Positions 17,226 through 25,566 of a stretch of 64,000 bases of DNA are shown in pieces; position 1 is the first letter of the stretch; every line of letters begins with the position of its first letter. A program made the translations under genes and the position numbers. The stretch covers positions 248,001-312,000 of the forward strand of contig JADBXZ010000014.1 in the NCBI GenBank assembly GCA_020403265.1, written 5' to 3'. This DNA is from Bacteroidota bacterium (GTDB taxonomy: Bacteria > Bacteroidota > Bacteroidia > B-17B0 > Aurantibacillaceae). Below the pieces are notes generated by a model. That model was not told the origin of the DNA and did no database searches. It worked only from the letters and a program-made list of their open reading frames with translations.

Positions 17226-17852
17226 ATGAAAACATTTTTTGTAACGGGTATTGGCACCAATGTTGGAAAAACCATTGCTTCGGCAATTATAACCGAAGCA
17301 TTACAAGCGGATTACTGGAAACCCATACAATCTGGTACAATTGACGGTAGTGATAAGCATACGGTTTCAGAATTAATTAGTAATGAAAAAACTAAAGTCC
17401 ACGACGAAATTTATGCTTTTAGGGAGCCTGCTTCACCTCACTTAGCTGCTTCATTAGAAAATCAAACAATACAACTAAGCAAGCTGGTTTTACCGGAAAG
17501 CTCCAACCACTTAGTAATAGAAGGTGCCGGTGGTATACTTGTACCTATCAACTCTAATAATTTTGTAATTGATATAGCTAACTCATTCAACTGTGATGTG
17601 ATATTAGTCATCCGAAATTACTTAGGCTGCATCAACCATTCATTGCTAAGTATAGACTATTTAGTTTCGAATAATTACAACTTAAAGGGTTTAGTTTTAA
17701 TTGGTAATTTTGATAAACTAGTCAAATCTGCCATTCTCAATCATGCTGAGATCCCAGTCATATTGGAAATAAATGAGCTTGAAGCCATCAATAAAGAAGT
17801 TATTTCAGAACTTTCTAAAAATGTTAATGTTTCAGTTTTATTAGAAGATTAA
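17226..17852 (+). CDS. bioD: Dethiobiotin synthetase BioD
   Basis: Forms the ureido ring of dethiobiotin from DAPA, CO2 and ATP. P-loop GIGTNVGKT (residues 7-15), WKPIQSG (about 32-38), and VIEGAGGILVPIN (about 93-105) are the characteristic motifs. 208 residues is normal. bioA follows after 67 bp, in reverse order of the pathway. bioB, bioF and bioC are not in the window. Confidence 0.95.
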   Translation: MKTFFVTGIGTNVGKTIASAIITEALQADYWKPIQSGTIDGSDKHTVSELISNEKTKVHDEIYAFREPASPHLAASLENQTIQLSKLVLPESSNHLVIEGAGGILVPINSNNFVIDIANSFNCDVILVIRNYLGCINHSLLSIDYLVSNNYNLKGLVLIGNFDKLVKSAILNHAEIPVILEINELEAINKEVISELSKNVNVSVLLED

Positions 17853-17907
17853 TTCGATGCTTAATTTAACTTTAGACACTTATTTTCATTTTTTTTAATC
17901 AATTGTG

Positions 17908-17915
17908 TAACTTTG
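17908..17915 (+). promoter_or_regulatory. -7 promoter box immediately before bioA
   Basis: TAACTTTG fits TAnnTTTG and ends only 4 bp before the GTG start of bioA (17920). If transcription begins about 6 nt downstream of the box, as is usual, the transcript would begin at or next to the start codon, i.e. be leaderless. A -33 TTG is not evident. Confidence 0.5.
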
Positions 17916-17919
17916 GGGT

Positions 17920-19197
17920 GTGAATCTGGTTCAAAAAGACAAAGAAATTATTTGGCACCCCTTTACGCATCAAATGAATTCTAAACTGCCAATTAATTTG
18001 GTTAAAGGTGAAGGCGTTTACCTCATAGATGAGCGCAACCAGCAATATATTGATGCCATAAGTAGTTGGTGGGTTAATTTACATGGCCATTGTCACCCAT
18101 ATATTTCAGAAAAAGTTAGCGAACAGCTTTTCACTTTAGAGCACAGTATATTTTCTGATTTTACACATCCAAATGCTGTTAATTTGGCGGAAAGGCTTTT
18201 AATACACTTACCAAAGAATCAGTCGAAAATATTTTATTCAGATAATGGAAGCACTGCCGTTGAAGTTGCAATTAAAATGACATTGCAATATTGGCACAAT
18301 CAAAATTTGCCCAACACTACATTAATAGCCTTTGAAAATGCCTATCATGGCGATACTTTTGGAGGCATGAGTGTTGGTGCTCGGAATGTATTTAATAATG
18401 CCTTTGAAAATTTATTATTTAATGTGTCACACATTCCATTACCAACTAAAGAAAACATTGATCAATTAAAAGAGGTTTTAGAACACTGGTTTATTAATCA
18501 TAACATTGCAGGTTTTATTTTTGAACCCATAGTACAAGGAGCTTCTGGGATGATGATGTATGAACCGGAATTATTGGATGAATTAATTTTACTTTGTAAT
18601 AGGCACAAAATAGTTACCATTGCCGATGAAGTATTTACAGGTTTTGGACGTACAGGTAAGTTTTTTGCGAATGATTATCTGAAAAATAAAGCTGATATAA
18701 TATGTTTAAGCAAAGGTTTAACTGGTGGTTACTTGCCACTAGGCGTTACAAGTTGTGCAAAATTTATTCATGATGCATATTTGATTGAAGACAAAACAAA
18801 AACCTTTTTTCACGGACATAGCTACACTGCCAACCCAACTGCTTGCGCCGCAGCACTTGCTAGTTTAGACTTAATGGAAAGAGATACTACATGGGAACAG
18901 ATAAACTTTATTACGACGAAGCACAAACAATTTTTGCAAGAAAGTTCAAATCATCCTAAACTTCAAACTATTCGGCAGCTTGGCACCATTTTGGCACTTG
19001 AAATAAGAACAAGTGAAGAAACGCATTATCTTAATTCATTGAATTCAACCATAAACGAATGGTTTATTAAAAAAGGGATTATTTTGAGGCCCCTAGGTAA
19101 TATAATTTATGTATTACCTCCATACTGTATAACCGGCAAAGAATTAGATTATATTTACCAACAATTAACGATATTTTTAAATGAATTACCTGATTAA
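17920..19197 (+). CDS. bioA: Adenosylmethionine-8-amino-7-oxononanoate aminotransferase BioA
   Basis: PLP-dependent transaminase making DAPA from KAPA with SAM as amino donor. It has the N-terminal IIWHPFTHQ that distinguishes BioA from other class III transaminases, SSWWVNLHGH, and the Schiff-base lysine in LSKGLTGGYLPLG (about residue 267), plus FFHGHSYTANP. 425 residues is normal. The start must be GTG at 17920, because the next ATG falls within the conserved WHPFTHQM. The 3' end overlaps the dihydroorotase start by 17 bp. Confidence 0.95.
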   Translation: MNLVQKDKEIIWHPFTHQMNSKLPINLVKGEGVYLIDERNQQYIDAISSWWVNLHGHCHPYISEKVSEQLFTLEHSIFSDFTHPNAVNLAERLLIHLPKNQSKIFYSDNGSTAVEVAIKMTLQYWHNQNLPNTTLIAFENAYHGDTFGGMSVGARNVFNNAFENLLFNVSHIPLPTKENIDQLKEVLEHWFINHNIAGFIFEPIVQGASGMMMYEPELLDELILLCNRHKIVTIADEVFTGFGRTGKFFANDYLKNKADIICLSKGLTGGYLPLGVTSCAKFIHDAYLIEDKTKTFFHGHSYTANPTACAAALASLDLMERDTTWEQINFITTKHKQFLQESSNHPKLQTIRQLGTILALEIRTSEETHYLNSLNSTINEWFIKKGIILRPLGNIIYVLPPYCITGKELDYIYQQLTIFLNELPD

Positions 19198-20515
19198 AAA
19201 TGCCTCTGTTGTTAACGAAGGCGAAATAGCACAACTAGATGTACTAATCGAAAATGGTTTAATTAGTAAAATAGAGAGAAACATTGAAACAAATAAAAAT
19301 GTAACTGAAATAAATGCAGAAGGATTACACTTACTGCCGGGCGCTATTGACGACCAAGTACATTTTCGTGAACCCGGATTAACGCACAAAGGCGAACTTT
19401 ATACTGAAGCAAAAGCTGCTGTTGCAGGCGGCGTTACCAGCTACATGGAAATGCCTAATACCAAGCCTAGCGCCGTTACAAAGGAACTTTTGGAACAAAA
19501 GTACACCAGAGCAGCGCAATGCTCTCTGGCTAATTACTCCTTTTACATGGGAACAACTAATTCAAACTTAGATGAATTGCTTCGTATTGATTATAAAAAT
19601 GTTTGCGGTATTAAAATATTTATGGGCTCCAGTACCGGCGATATGCTGGTAGACGACCCAAAAGCATTAGAAAATATTTTCTCAAAAACCAATGTTATTA
19701 TCACCACGCATTGCGAAGATGACCCCTTGGTTAAATTAAATCAAAAACGAATTATTGAGCAATATGGTGAAGATTTAGAAGCTTATTTTCACCCAATTAT
19801 AAGGAGTGAAGAGGCTTGTTATAACTCCTCCAAATTTGCTGTTGAACTGGCTAAAAAACATAATACCCGTTTACACATTTTACATATTTCAACTGCTAAA
19901 GAATTAAGCTTGTTCACTAACACTATTCCATTAAAGGAAAAACGCATTACGGCTGAAGCCTGTATTCATCATCTTTGGTTTAGTGATGAAGATTATAAAA
20001 CAAAAGGAAATTTCATTAAATGGAACCCTGCTGTTAAAACTTCATATGACCGTGCTAAAATTTTTGAAGCAGTGCTAAATGGCACTATCGACGTGGTTGC
20101 TACGGACCATGCACCTCATACTTTGGCAGAAAAAAACGAAAAGTACTTAAATGCGCCTAGTGGCGGCCCCTTGGTACAGCATAGTATTTTAGCCATGTTA
20201 GATTTTTATCATCAGGGTAAAATTACATTACCTCACATTGTTAAAACTATGAGTCATAATGTAGCGGACATGTTTGATATAAATAAACGCGGTTATATTA
20301 AAGAAGGTTATTATGCGGATTTGGTGATTGTTAATTTGAATAAATCTAATTTGGTTACCAAAGAATCGTTGCTGTATAAATGTGGCTGGAGTCCATTTGA
20401 AGGTCATACTTTTAAAAGCAGTATTGAAAAAACATTCGTTAACGGCCATTTGGTTTTTAACAATGGGGTGTTTGATGAAAGTAGATTTGGAGAAAGATTG
20501 TTGTTTAACCGATGA
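19181..20515 (+). CDS. pyrC: Dihydroorotase (class I type)
   Basis: Cyclises carbamoyl-aspartate to dihydroorotate in pyrimidine synthesis. The metal ligands are visible: HxR in DDQVHFREPG (about residues 57-66), GIKIFMGSSTGDML around the carboxylated Lys position, TTHCEDD, LHILHIST and ATDHAPHT (catalytic Asp). 444 residues, like Bacteroidota dihydroorotases. The ATG lies inside the end of bioA (17-bp overlap), so the two are translationally linked although they serve different pathways. Confidence 0.93.
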   Translation: MNYLIKNASVVNEGEIAQLDVLIENGLISKIERNIETNKNVTEINAEGLHLLPGAIDDQVHFREPGLTHKGELYTEAKAAVAGGVTSYMEMPNTKPSAVTKELLEQKYTRAAQCSLANYSFYMGTTNSNLDELLRIDYKNVCGIKIFMGSSTGDMLVDDPKALENIFSKTNVIITTHCEDDPLVKLNQKRIIEQYGEDLEAYFHPIIRSEEACYNSSKFAVELAKKHNTRLHILHISTAKELSLFTNTIPLKEKRITAEACIHHLWFSDEDYKTKGNFIKWNPAVKTSYDRAKIFEAVLNGTIDVVATDHAPHTLAEKNEKYLNAPSGGPLVQHSILAMLDFYHQGKITLPHIVKTMSHNVADMFDINKRGYIKEGYYADLVIVNLNKSNLVTKESLLYKCGWSPFEGHTFKSSIEKTFVNGHLVFNNGVFDESRFGERLLFNR

Positions 20516-20597
20516 TTTTTTTCACTAAATTTACTTTAAAGAATTGAAAAATTGCAGTTTACAAAAATACCAAAGTAAAAACTAACAACTTTTACCA

Positions 20598-21266
20598 ATG
20601 AAATTTAATACTTATTTACTTAGCTTAGTTTTGATGATTGGTTTTTTAGGAATCAATTTAAAGGCACAAGACACGTTGTTTTTGAGGAATTCCTCCAAAG
20701 TTGTTGTTAAATTGAGTGAAATAACTCCTACTCAATTAAAATATAAACGCTTTGACAATATGGAGGGGCCTAACTACGCAATTAATAAGTCTGAAGTTGA
20801 TTATGTGATTTTTTCCAACGGACTTAAAGAGCAATTTGAGCTTAGTTCATACAACAACTCTAATAACAATACATCAACACAACCAATTATAAATAACGCA
20901 CCAAGTTCGCAAAATTCCAACAACCAGATAGAAAATTATGGGGATGAACAAACAGAATTAAAAGGCCGAATAGATGCTCGCCGATACTACACCCACAATG
21001 GTGGTGCAATTGGTACAGGTGTAACCTCGTTTTTTTGTGGACCAGTGTGTGGTTTAATTCCTGCCATAGCCATTAACAATAACGAACCAAAAGATGAAAA
21101 TTTAGGAATGCCTGCACCTGAGAAAAAAGACTATAGATACAAATTAGGATATAAACAAGAAGCCTATAAAATTAAACGCCGTAAAAACTGGATTGCGTAT
21201 GGTGTTGGTAGTGTTTCGGGGATTGCAGCAGCAATTATAATAGGTATTGCATTAGGCGGTATATAA
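20598..21266 (+). CDS. Exported protein with C-terminal membrane helix, unknown function
   Basis: 222 residues. A signal peptide (to about LKAQ, residue 24) is followed by a beta-rich start (DTLFLRNSSKVVVKLSEITPTQLKYKRFDN), which is common in Bacteroidota surface or periplasmic proteins, an Asn/Ser-rich linker, and a hydrophobic C-terminal helix (GVGSVSGIAAAIIIGIALGG). A second hydrophobic patch (GGAIGTGVTSFFCGPVCGLIPAIAI) also looks membrane-associated. No named domain is recognised. It stands alone between dihydroorotase and the peptide transporters. Confidence 0.7.
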   Translation: MKFNTYLLSLVLMIGFLGINLKAQDTLFLRNSSKVVVKLSEITPTQLKYKRFDNMEGPNYAINKSEVDYVIFSNGLKEQFELSSYNNSNNNTSTQPIINNAPSSQNSNNQIENYGDEQTELKGRIDARRYYTHNGGAIGTGVTSFFCGPVCGLIPAIAINNNEPKDENLGMPAPEKKDYRYKLGYKQEAYKIKRRKNWIAYGVGSVSGIAAAIIIGIALGGI

Positions 21267-21290
21267 ATATCGCTTCATGTTTTTGCTAAT

Positions 21291-22793
21291 TTATTTCACA
21301 TCGCCCATTAATTTCTTAATGAGCGGTGAAACTAAAATCATAATTACACCAATTATTAAAGCGTAAATGGCCAATTGTTTATAACCTTCTGCATAAACAA
21401 TGAGTTTTTCGAAATTTGTAGAATGCTCTGAAGCCTCAGCAATGTTGGCACCTAATAAACCGGCAAAATATTGCCCATAGGCGCTTGCCAAAAACCACAT
21501 CCCCATAATCACTGCTTGTAATTTTTGTGGAGATAATTTGGTCATAACACTCATACCAATTGGGGACAAGCATAACTCGCCAAAAGTAATGATGAACCAT
21601 CCAAATGTAAATAAGTTTAAAGAGGTTTTGCCATTAGGCGATGAGAAAAATTGACAGGTATAGAAAATGTAAAAGCCAATCGCGACGAATAAAAAACCCA
21701 AACCAAATTTAACAATGGTATTGGGTTCCATTTTCCTTTTAGCTAGCCATAGCCAAAATAAACCCAGTAATGAAGCAAAAACAATCACAAACAAAGAGTT
21801 AGCTGAATTGTTAACACCGTTTGGGTCATTTTCAAAACCTAGTAACTTATTATCAAGGTTATTGGCTGCAAAAAAACTTAAAGATCCCCCACTCTGCTCA
21901 AAAAAAGCCCAAAAGAAAATCGAGAATACCATAAATAATAATGCTGCAATTAATTTTTTATTTTCTTTAGCAGTAAAATTTTTCATCTCATAAATCACAT
22001 AAATAATAGAAGCTGGTCCCACGATGTACATAAACAAATCTGTATATTCAGTTTTAGAAACCATGATGATAATAATTGGCAATATCAATAGCGAAGCAGC
22101 ATAAGTTATAATTTCTTGAATTAATTTGTTACGTTTAGGTAAATGATCTAATGGGCTCAATCCGATTGGTCCTAAACTATGTTGGGTTCGGGTAAAAGTA
22201 AGAAGACTTATACACATCACCACAGAAGCTAACCCAAATGCTACGTTCCACTCTAAACCAACAGGTACTAAACTTGAGAACATTTCGCGTTTACCAATGT
22301 TTATACACAATAATCCACCAAAAAAAGCGCCTAAGTTAACCCCAGCGTAAAAAAGAGAAAAACCGGCATCTGCCCTATTATCTCCTTCTTTGTATAATTG
22401 CCCAACGATAGAAGAAATATTAGGCTTAAAAAAACCCGTACCAACAATATTAAAAGCAATTCCAAGAAAAAAATAGGTTTTTGGATCGACTGCTAAAATA
22501 ATGCTCCCAATAATCATCAATATACCACCCCAAAACAAAGATTTACGTTTTCCTAAAACTTTATCGGCCAATAAACCACCAATAAACGTAAATGCATAAA
22601 CAAAGGCTTGAGAAGCGCCATATTGCAAGCCGGCCTCAGTTTCATTTAAACCCAATTGGGTTACCATAAAAAAGGCTAACATGCCACGCATACCATAGTA
22701 GGAAAATCGTTCCCACATTTCACTAAAAAACAAATACCACAGTTGTTTTGGGTATTTGCCTTTAAAGTTTTGGATTTGTTCTAAAGAACTCAT
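21291..22793 (-). CDS. POT/PTR2 family proton-coupled peptide transporter
   Basis: 500 residues with about 14 hydrophobic helices. It has the signature start WYLFFSEMWERFSYYGMRGMLAFF (ExxER region; written here as segment 18-41), GFFKPNISSIVGQLY and FEQSGGSLSFFA, which define the POT family of H+-driven di- and tripeptide importers. The downstream end overlaps no gene. A second, related transporter lies just upstream on the same strand, 34 bp away, so the pair probably arose by tandem duplication and is co-transcribed. Confidence 0.92.
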   Translation of the reverse strand: MSSLEQIQNFKGKYPKQLWYLFFSEMWERFSYYGMRGMLAFFMVTQLGLNETEAGLQYGASQAFVYAFTFIGGLLADKVLGKRKSLFWGGILMIIGSIILAVDPKTYFFLGIAFNIVGTGFFKPNISSIVGQLYKEGDNRADAGFSLFYAGVNLGAFFGGLLCINIGKREMFSSLVPVGLEWNVAFGLASVVMCISLLTFTRTQHSLGPIGLSPLDHLPKRNKLIQEIITYAASLLILPIIIIMVSKTEYTDLFMYIVGPASIIYVIYEMKNFTAKENKKLIAALLFMVFSIFFWAFFEQSGGSLSFFAANNLDNKLLGFENDPNGVNNSANSLFVIVFASLLGLFWLWLAKRKMEPNTIVKFGLGFLFVAIGFYIFYTCQFFSSPNGKTSLNLFTFGWFIITFGELCLSPIGMSVMTKLSPQKLQAVIMGMWFLASAYGQYFAGLLGANIAEASEHSTNFEKLIVYAEGYKQLAIYALIIGVIMILVSPLIKKLMGDVK

Positions 22794-22827
22794 TTTGGAG
22801 AATACGCTATCAGATGAAAGCGTTTAA

Positions 22828-24540
22828 TTATTTAACTCCATGCATTAATTTCTTTAGCAATGGAGACAACAGGAATAATACTACAGCTGCAACACCGCAT
22901 AAAACCACAAAAACCATAAAAAACTCAAATAAATTGTGGATTTCGAAACCAGCAAAACTTGGGTTTACTGCACTAATTTTATTATCCTCTAATAACTTAA
23001 GTTGCTCGGCTGATGGCGCAACAGTTTTATCCAAAACACCTTGTAAGTCAATTCCTAATTCTTTGGCTTTTGAATGCTTGTCACCTGTTGCAGGCAAAAT
23101 AGCACCTAAAGTTCCTGCTAAAGCATAACCTGCAGCATTTGACAAAAAGAAAACACCATATAAAAGAGAGGCAAATCGCTTAGGAGATAATTTACCGACT
23201 AAAGAAAGACCAATCGGCGACAAGCATAATTCACCACATGTTTGTATAAAATATAGTAATACTAACCACCAAATTCCAAGTAAACCAGAATTTCCTAAAT
23301 CTTTTACATTATGTGCAATAATAAAATAACTTAACGCAATTAAAGCTAATCCATAAGCCTGCTTAACCGGTGAAATTGGTTCGCGGCCTTTATTGCTTAA
23401 TTTACCCCAAAACCAGCTAAATGGAAAAGCTAACAATACGACAAATAAACCATTAAAAATCTGCACCATTGAGGCCGGCATTTGCCAACCAAATAAAAAG
23501 GTTCTATCGGTTTGGTTATCTGCTATAAATGTTAAAGATGAACCTGCCTGTTCGAAAGCTGCCCAAAAGAAAATTACAAAAAAAGAAACAATGTAGATAA
23601 CATAAATTCTTTGTCTTTCTATCTTAGTTAAAGTTGTATCCGAAATAATTAAACCTGCTAAAGTTAAACCACTAGCATAAATAATAGGATAAATAATAGT
23701 TTTAACGAAATTTTTCCCGTCCAATAAATACCTGAAAACAAAAAACAAAACAACGAAGGATATCAAAGCAATAATCAATGACTTTGTTGAAAATTTTGCT
23801 TCTTGCGCTTCATCATCATCATTTGCTTCAGTTTTAGTTGGTTTACCTCCGATAGCCTTACCTTCAGGCGTAACTACGTACTTATTTTTTAATATATAAA
23901 AAACAACCGTTCCTAGAATCATAGCAATGGACGCAGCTAAAAAGCCCCATTTAAAGGCGTGCACGTCACGAACCATTGTTACAACACCATCTGCACCAAC
24001 AACCTCATTCTTCACGTCTCCTATTAATGGACATAACCATTGACTAAATAATGCACCAAGATTAATACCCATATAAAAGATAGTAAAAGCTGAATCTAGC
24101 TTATTTTTTTCTTCTTTAGGGTATAAACTACCCACCATACTGGAAATATTTGGTTTAAAAAAACCATTTCCAAATATGATGATAACAAGTGCCGTCCAGG
24201 TTAATGCCGTTGCTGAACCTAAGCTTGAAGAAAAAATATTAGCGCTTATGAATAGCAACAACTGACCTATAGCCATCATAATACCGCCAAGCATAATACA
24301 ATTTCTGTTGCCAAGGTATTTATCAGAAATAAAACCACCCAACATTGGTGTTAGGTAACAAAGACCTAAAAAACCTCCATATATTAATGAGACATCATCT
24401 TCCTTCATTAACAACGAGTTAGTTAGAAACAAAGTTAAAATGGCACGCATGCCATAAAAATTAAATCGTTCCCACATTTCTGTTCCAAATAGCACCCATA
24501 ACCCCTTTGGATGTCCTTTTTGAGTTTGTGTTTGTTCCAT
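22828..24540 (-). CDS. POT/PTR2 family proton-coupled peptide transporter (longer paralogue)
   Basis: 570 residues. It carries the same signatures as the neighbour (MWERFNFYGMRAILTLFL, GNGFFKPNISSMVGSLYP, WAAFEQAGSSLTFIAD). It has a longer central loop (residues about 225-245, rich in Thr/Glu/Asp) and an extra C-terminal segment before the last helix. It imports small peptides with protons. The ATG start is at 24540. It is upstream partner of the 500-residue transporter; different lengths and loops suggest different peptide preferences. Confidence 0.92.
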   Translation of the reverse strand: MEQTQTQKGHPKGLWVLFGTEMWERFNFYGMRAILTLFLTNSLLMKEDDVSLIYGGFLGLCYLTPMLGGFISDKYLGNRNCIMLGGIMMAIGQLLLFISANIFSSSLGSATALTWTALVIIIFGNGFFKPNISSMVGSLYPKEEKNKLDSAFTIFYMGINLGALFSQWLCPLIGDVKNEVVGADGVVTMVRDVHAFKWGFLAASIAMILGTVVFYILKNKYVVTPEGKAIGGKPTKTEANDDDEAQEAKFSTKSLIIALISFVVLFFVFRYLLDGKNFVKTIIYPIIYASGLTLAGLIISDTTLTKIERQRIYVIYIVSFFVIFFWAAFEQAGSSLTFIADNQTDRTFLFGWQMPASMVQIFNGLFVVLLAFPFSWFWGKLSNKGREPISPVKQAYGLALIALSYFIIAHNVKDLGNSGLLGIWWLVLLYFIQTCGELCLSPIGLSLVGKLSPKRFASLLYGVFFLSNAAGYALAGTLGAILPATGDKHSKAKELGIDLQGVLDKTVAPSAEQLKLLEDNKISAVNPSFAGFEIHNLFEFFMVFVVLCGVAAVVLFLLSPLLKKLMHGVK

Positions 24541-24771
24541 TGCTTATAAATAGTTAGTCGGCTAAAATAAGCCTTTTATTTTTGCAATACAAATAAATAC
24601 ACAATTAATAATAAAGTTGGAAAACCCTTTTTAAATGTTGGCTTCTGCTGAACAACTATTCTTAGATTTTAAAATTGAATTATTTAAACCATTTATAACA
24701 ATGAGGCATCAATAAAATTGCTACACTATCAATTTAGTATGCTTATTACCGGCTTAATATTTAAAGATTAG

Positions 24772-24857
<86 letters not shown>

Positions 24858-24858
<1 letters not shown>

Positions 24859-25118
24859 TAATTATTTAATCCTAATTCATCAAAAATAACTCTTATTTTT
24901 CTTCTACCCGCTCCACTCTTGTAATATTTTTCTTTTTTCCTTACTTCATTATAATCATTAAACTCCTCAAGATAAACTATTCTCCATGGCATATATTTCT
25001 TCGTACTTATAACTTTTCCAGAATTATGTGCCTCCAACCTTTTACTTGGATCCTCTGAAAACCCAACATAAGTCCTCTTAAAGGTTTCACTATATAATAT
25101 GTAAATCTTGTATCGCAC
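24858..25118 (-). CDS. Small GIY-YIG nuclease-family protein inserted at tRNA-Ser
   Basis: 86 residues forming a stand-alone GIY-YIG domain: IYILYS (GIY position) and TYVGFS (YIG position), the conserved Arg in RLEAHN (about residue 27), and a C-terminal helix with [12 protein letters not shown] containing the Glu/Lys positions. UvrC-like small GIY-YIG proteins of this size have no settled function. The start is a GTG at 25118, directly after a TGA formed by the end of a tRNA-Ser fragment. The TAG stop shares a base with the intact tRNA-Ser. The gene therefore occupies exactly the space between a dead 5' tRNA half and an intact tRNA. It may be active or decaying. Confidence 0.85.
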
Positions 25119-25119
25119 T

Positions 25120-25204
25120 CAAACTTTCTCTGCCCCGTTGGGGCAAGACCTCGCCCCCAAAGGGGCGGGCAGGCTTGCTCCTTCAACCACTCGGACAAGT
25201 CTCC
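25120..25204 (-). pseudogene. Truncated tRNA-Ser (GGA) 5' half interrupted by GC-rich hairpins
   Basis: 25170-25204 is identical to the first 35 nt of the intact tRNA-Ser(GGA) (24824-24858), ending inside the anticodon loop. A 40-nt GC-rich insert (25130-25169) follows, and then GAAAGTTTG (25120-25129), which is tRNA nucleotides 36-44. Similarity ends there and the GIY-YIG start codon follows 1 nt later. Without the insert the dead copy is tRNA nucleotides 1-44. Confidence 0.9.
25130..25169. repeat. 40-nt insert with two GC-rich hairpins
   Basis: Two perfect 6-bp stems, TGCCCC-GTT-GGGGCA (25131-25145) and CGCCCC-CAAA-GGGGCG (25152-25167), are separated by 6 nt. The base composition is far above that of the surrounding AT-rich DNA. 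The insert sits in the anticodon loop of the dead tRNA-Ser copy. Confidence 0.85.
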
Positions 25205-25228
25205 ATATATTTATGACTGCTTATAAAA

Positions 25229-25250
25229 AAAGTCTTCAATTGAAGGCTTT
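25229..25250 (-). terminator. Terminator behind the tRNA-Ser(UGA) 3' fragment
   Basis: A near-perfect 22-nt palindrome centred on TTCAATTGAA (one mismatch pair) is followed on the minus strand by a run of T (25224-25230). It directly follows the CCA end of the 19-nt tRNA-Ser(UGA) fragment and looks like the original terminator of that tRNA gene. Confidence 0.7.
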
Positions 25251-25269
25251 TGGCGGAGAAAGAGGGATT
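25251..25269 (-). pseudogene. 19-nt 3' end of tRNA-Ser (UGA)
   Basis: TGGCGGAGAAAGAGGGATT is identical to 25415-25433, i.e. the encoded CCA, the discriminator, the acceptor 3' strand and the T-stem 3' strand of the intact tRNA-Ser(UGA). It is separated from the intact gene by 145 bp. Confidence 0.85.
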
Positions 25270-25301
25270 ATTTACATGATCACTTTTCTTCCAAGAATGG
25301 A

Positions 25302-25410
25302 ACCAAAACAATGAAAGCCCTGAAAAAGGGCTTTAAACTCACTGTGCTTACAAACAAAAAAGCGAGCTATTTTTGTTTGCTCGCTTCGTTCGTTCAACCA
25401 TTGTTTTGGT
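25302..25410. repeat. 109-bp segment bounded by 12-bp inverted repeats
   Basis: ACCAAAACAATG (25302-25313) and CATTGTTTTGGT (25399-25410) are perfect inverted repeats. Inside are a 7-bp hairpin AAAGCCC/GGGCTTT (25314-25334) and the terminator at 25355-25386. The segment lies between the intact tRNA-Ser(UGA) and its 3' fragment. No coding sequence is convincing in it. Confidence 0.75.
25355..25386 (-). terminator. Terminator downstream of intact tRNA-Ser(UGA)
   Basis: An 8-bp stem AAGCGAGC/GCTCGCTT with an 11-nt loop is followed on the minus strand by six T residues. It is a second terminator for the same tRNA, in addition to the one at 25229-25250. Confidence 0.75.
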
Positions 25411-25414
25411 CATC

Positions 25415-25502
25415 TGGCGGAGAAAGAGGGATTCGAACCCCCGGACCTGTTACAGTCAACAGTTTTCAAGACTGCCGCATTCGACCACTCTGCCATTTCT
25501 CC
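25415..25502 (-). tRNA. tRNA-Ser (UGA)
   Basis: Acceptor GGAGAAA pairs with TTTCTCC, discriminator G and encoded CCA (25415-25417), class II variable arm, anticodon stem-loop GCAGTCTTGAAAACTGT with anticodon TGA, T arm with GGTTCGAAT. The promoter box ends 5 bp before its 5' end. Confidence 0.96.
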
Positions 25503-25507
25503 GGGGG

Positions 25508-25537
25508 CAAAATTAGTATTTTTTATAGTTCAAACAA
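25508..25537 (-). promoter_or_regulatory. Promoter of tRNA-Ser(UGA)
   Basis: On the minus strand, TTG (25537-25535) is followed after 19 bp by TAATTTTG (25515-25508), a full TAnnTTTG match. It ends 5 bp before the tRNA 5' end, so the precursor has almost no leader. The divergent GWxTD gene begins at 25567. Confidence 0.65.
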
Positions 25538-25566
25538 CTTTTTTTAATAAAATTATTTATAATTTT

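Noticed and set aside
21291-24540. Tandem POT transporters as evidence of horizontal transfer
   Set aside because: Composition and codon use look like the neighbours; two or more POT genes are usual in this phylum.
25007-25198. A 63-codon minus-strand reading frame starting MSEWLKEQA
   Set aside because: Its first residues are the translation of the tRNA-Ser 5' fragment and the rest is the GIY-YIG gene in a wrong frame.
25108-25547. Two plus-strand reading frames of 68 and 78 codons across the tRNA-Ser region
   Set aside because: They are translations of tRNA genes, fragments and hairpins (for example GGERGIRTPGP from the tRNA-Ser T arm).
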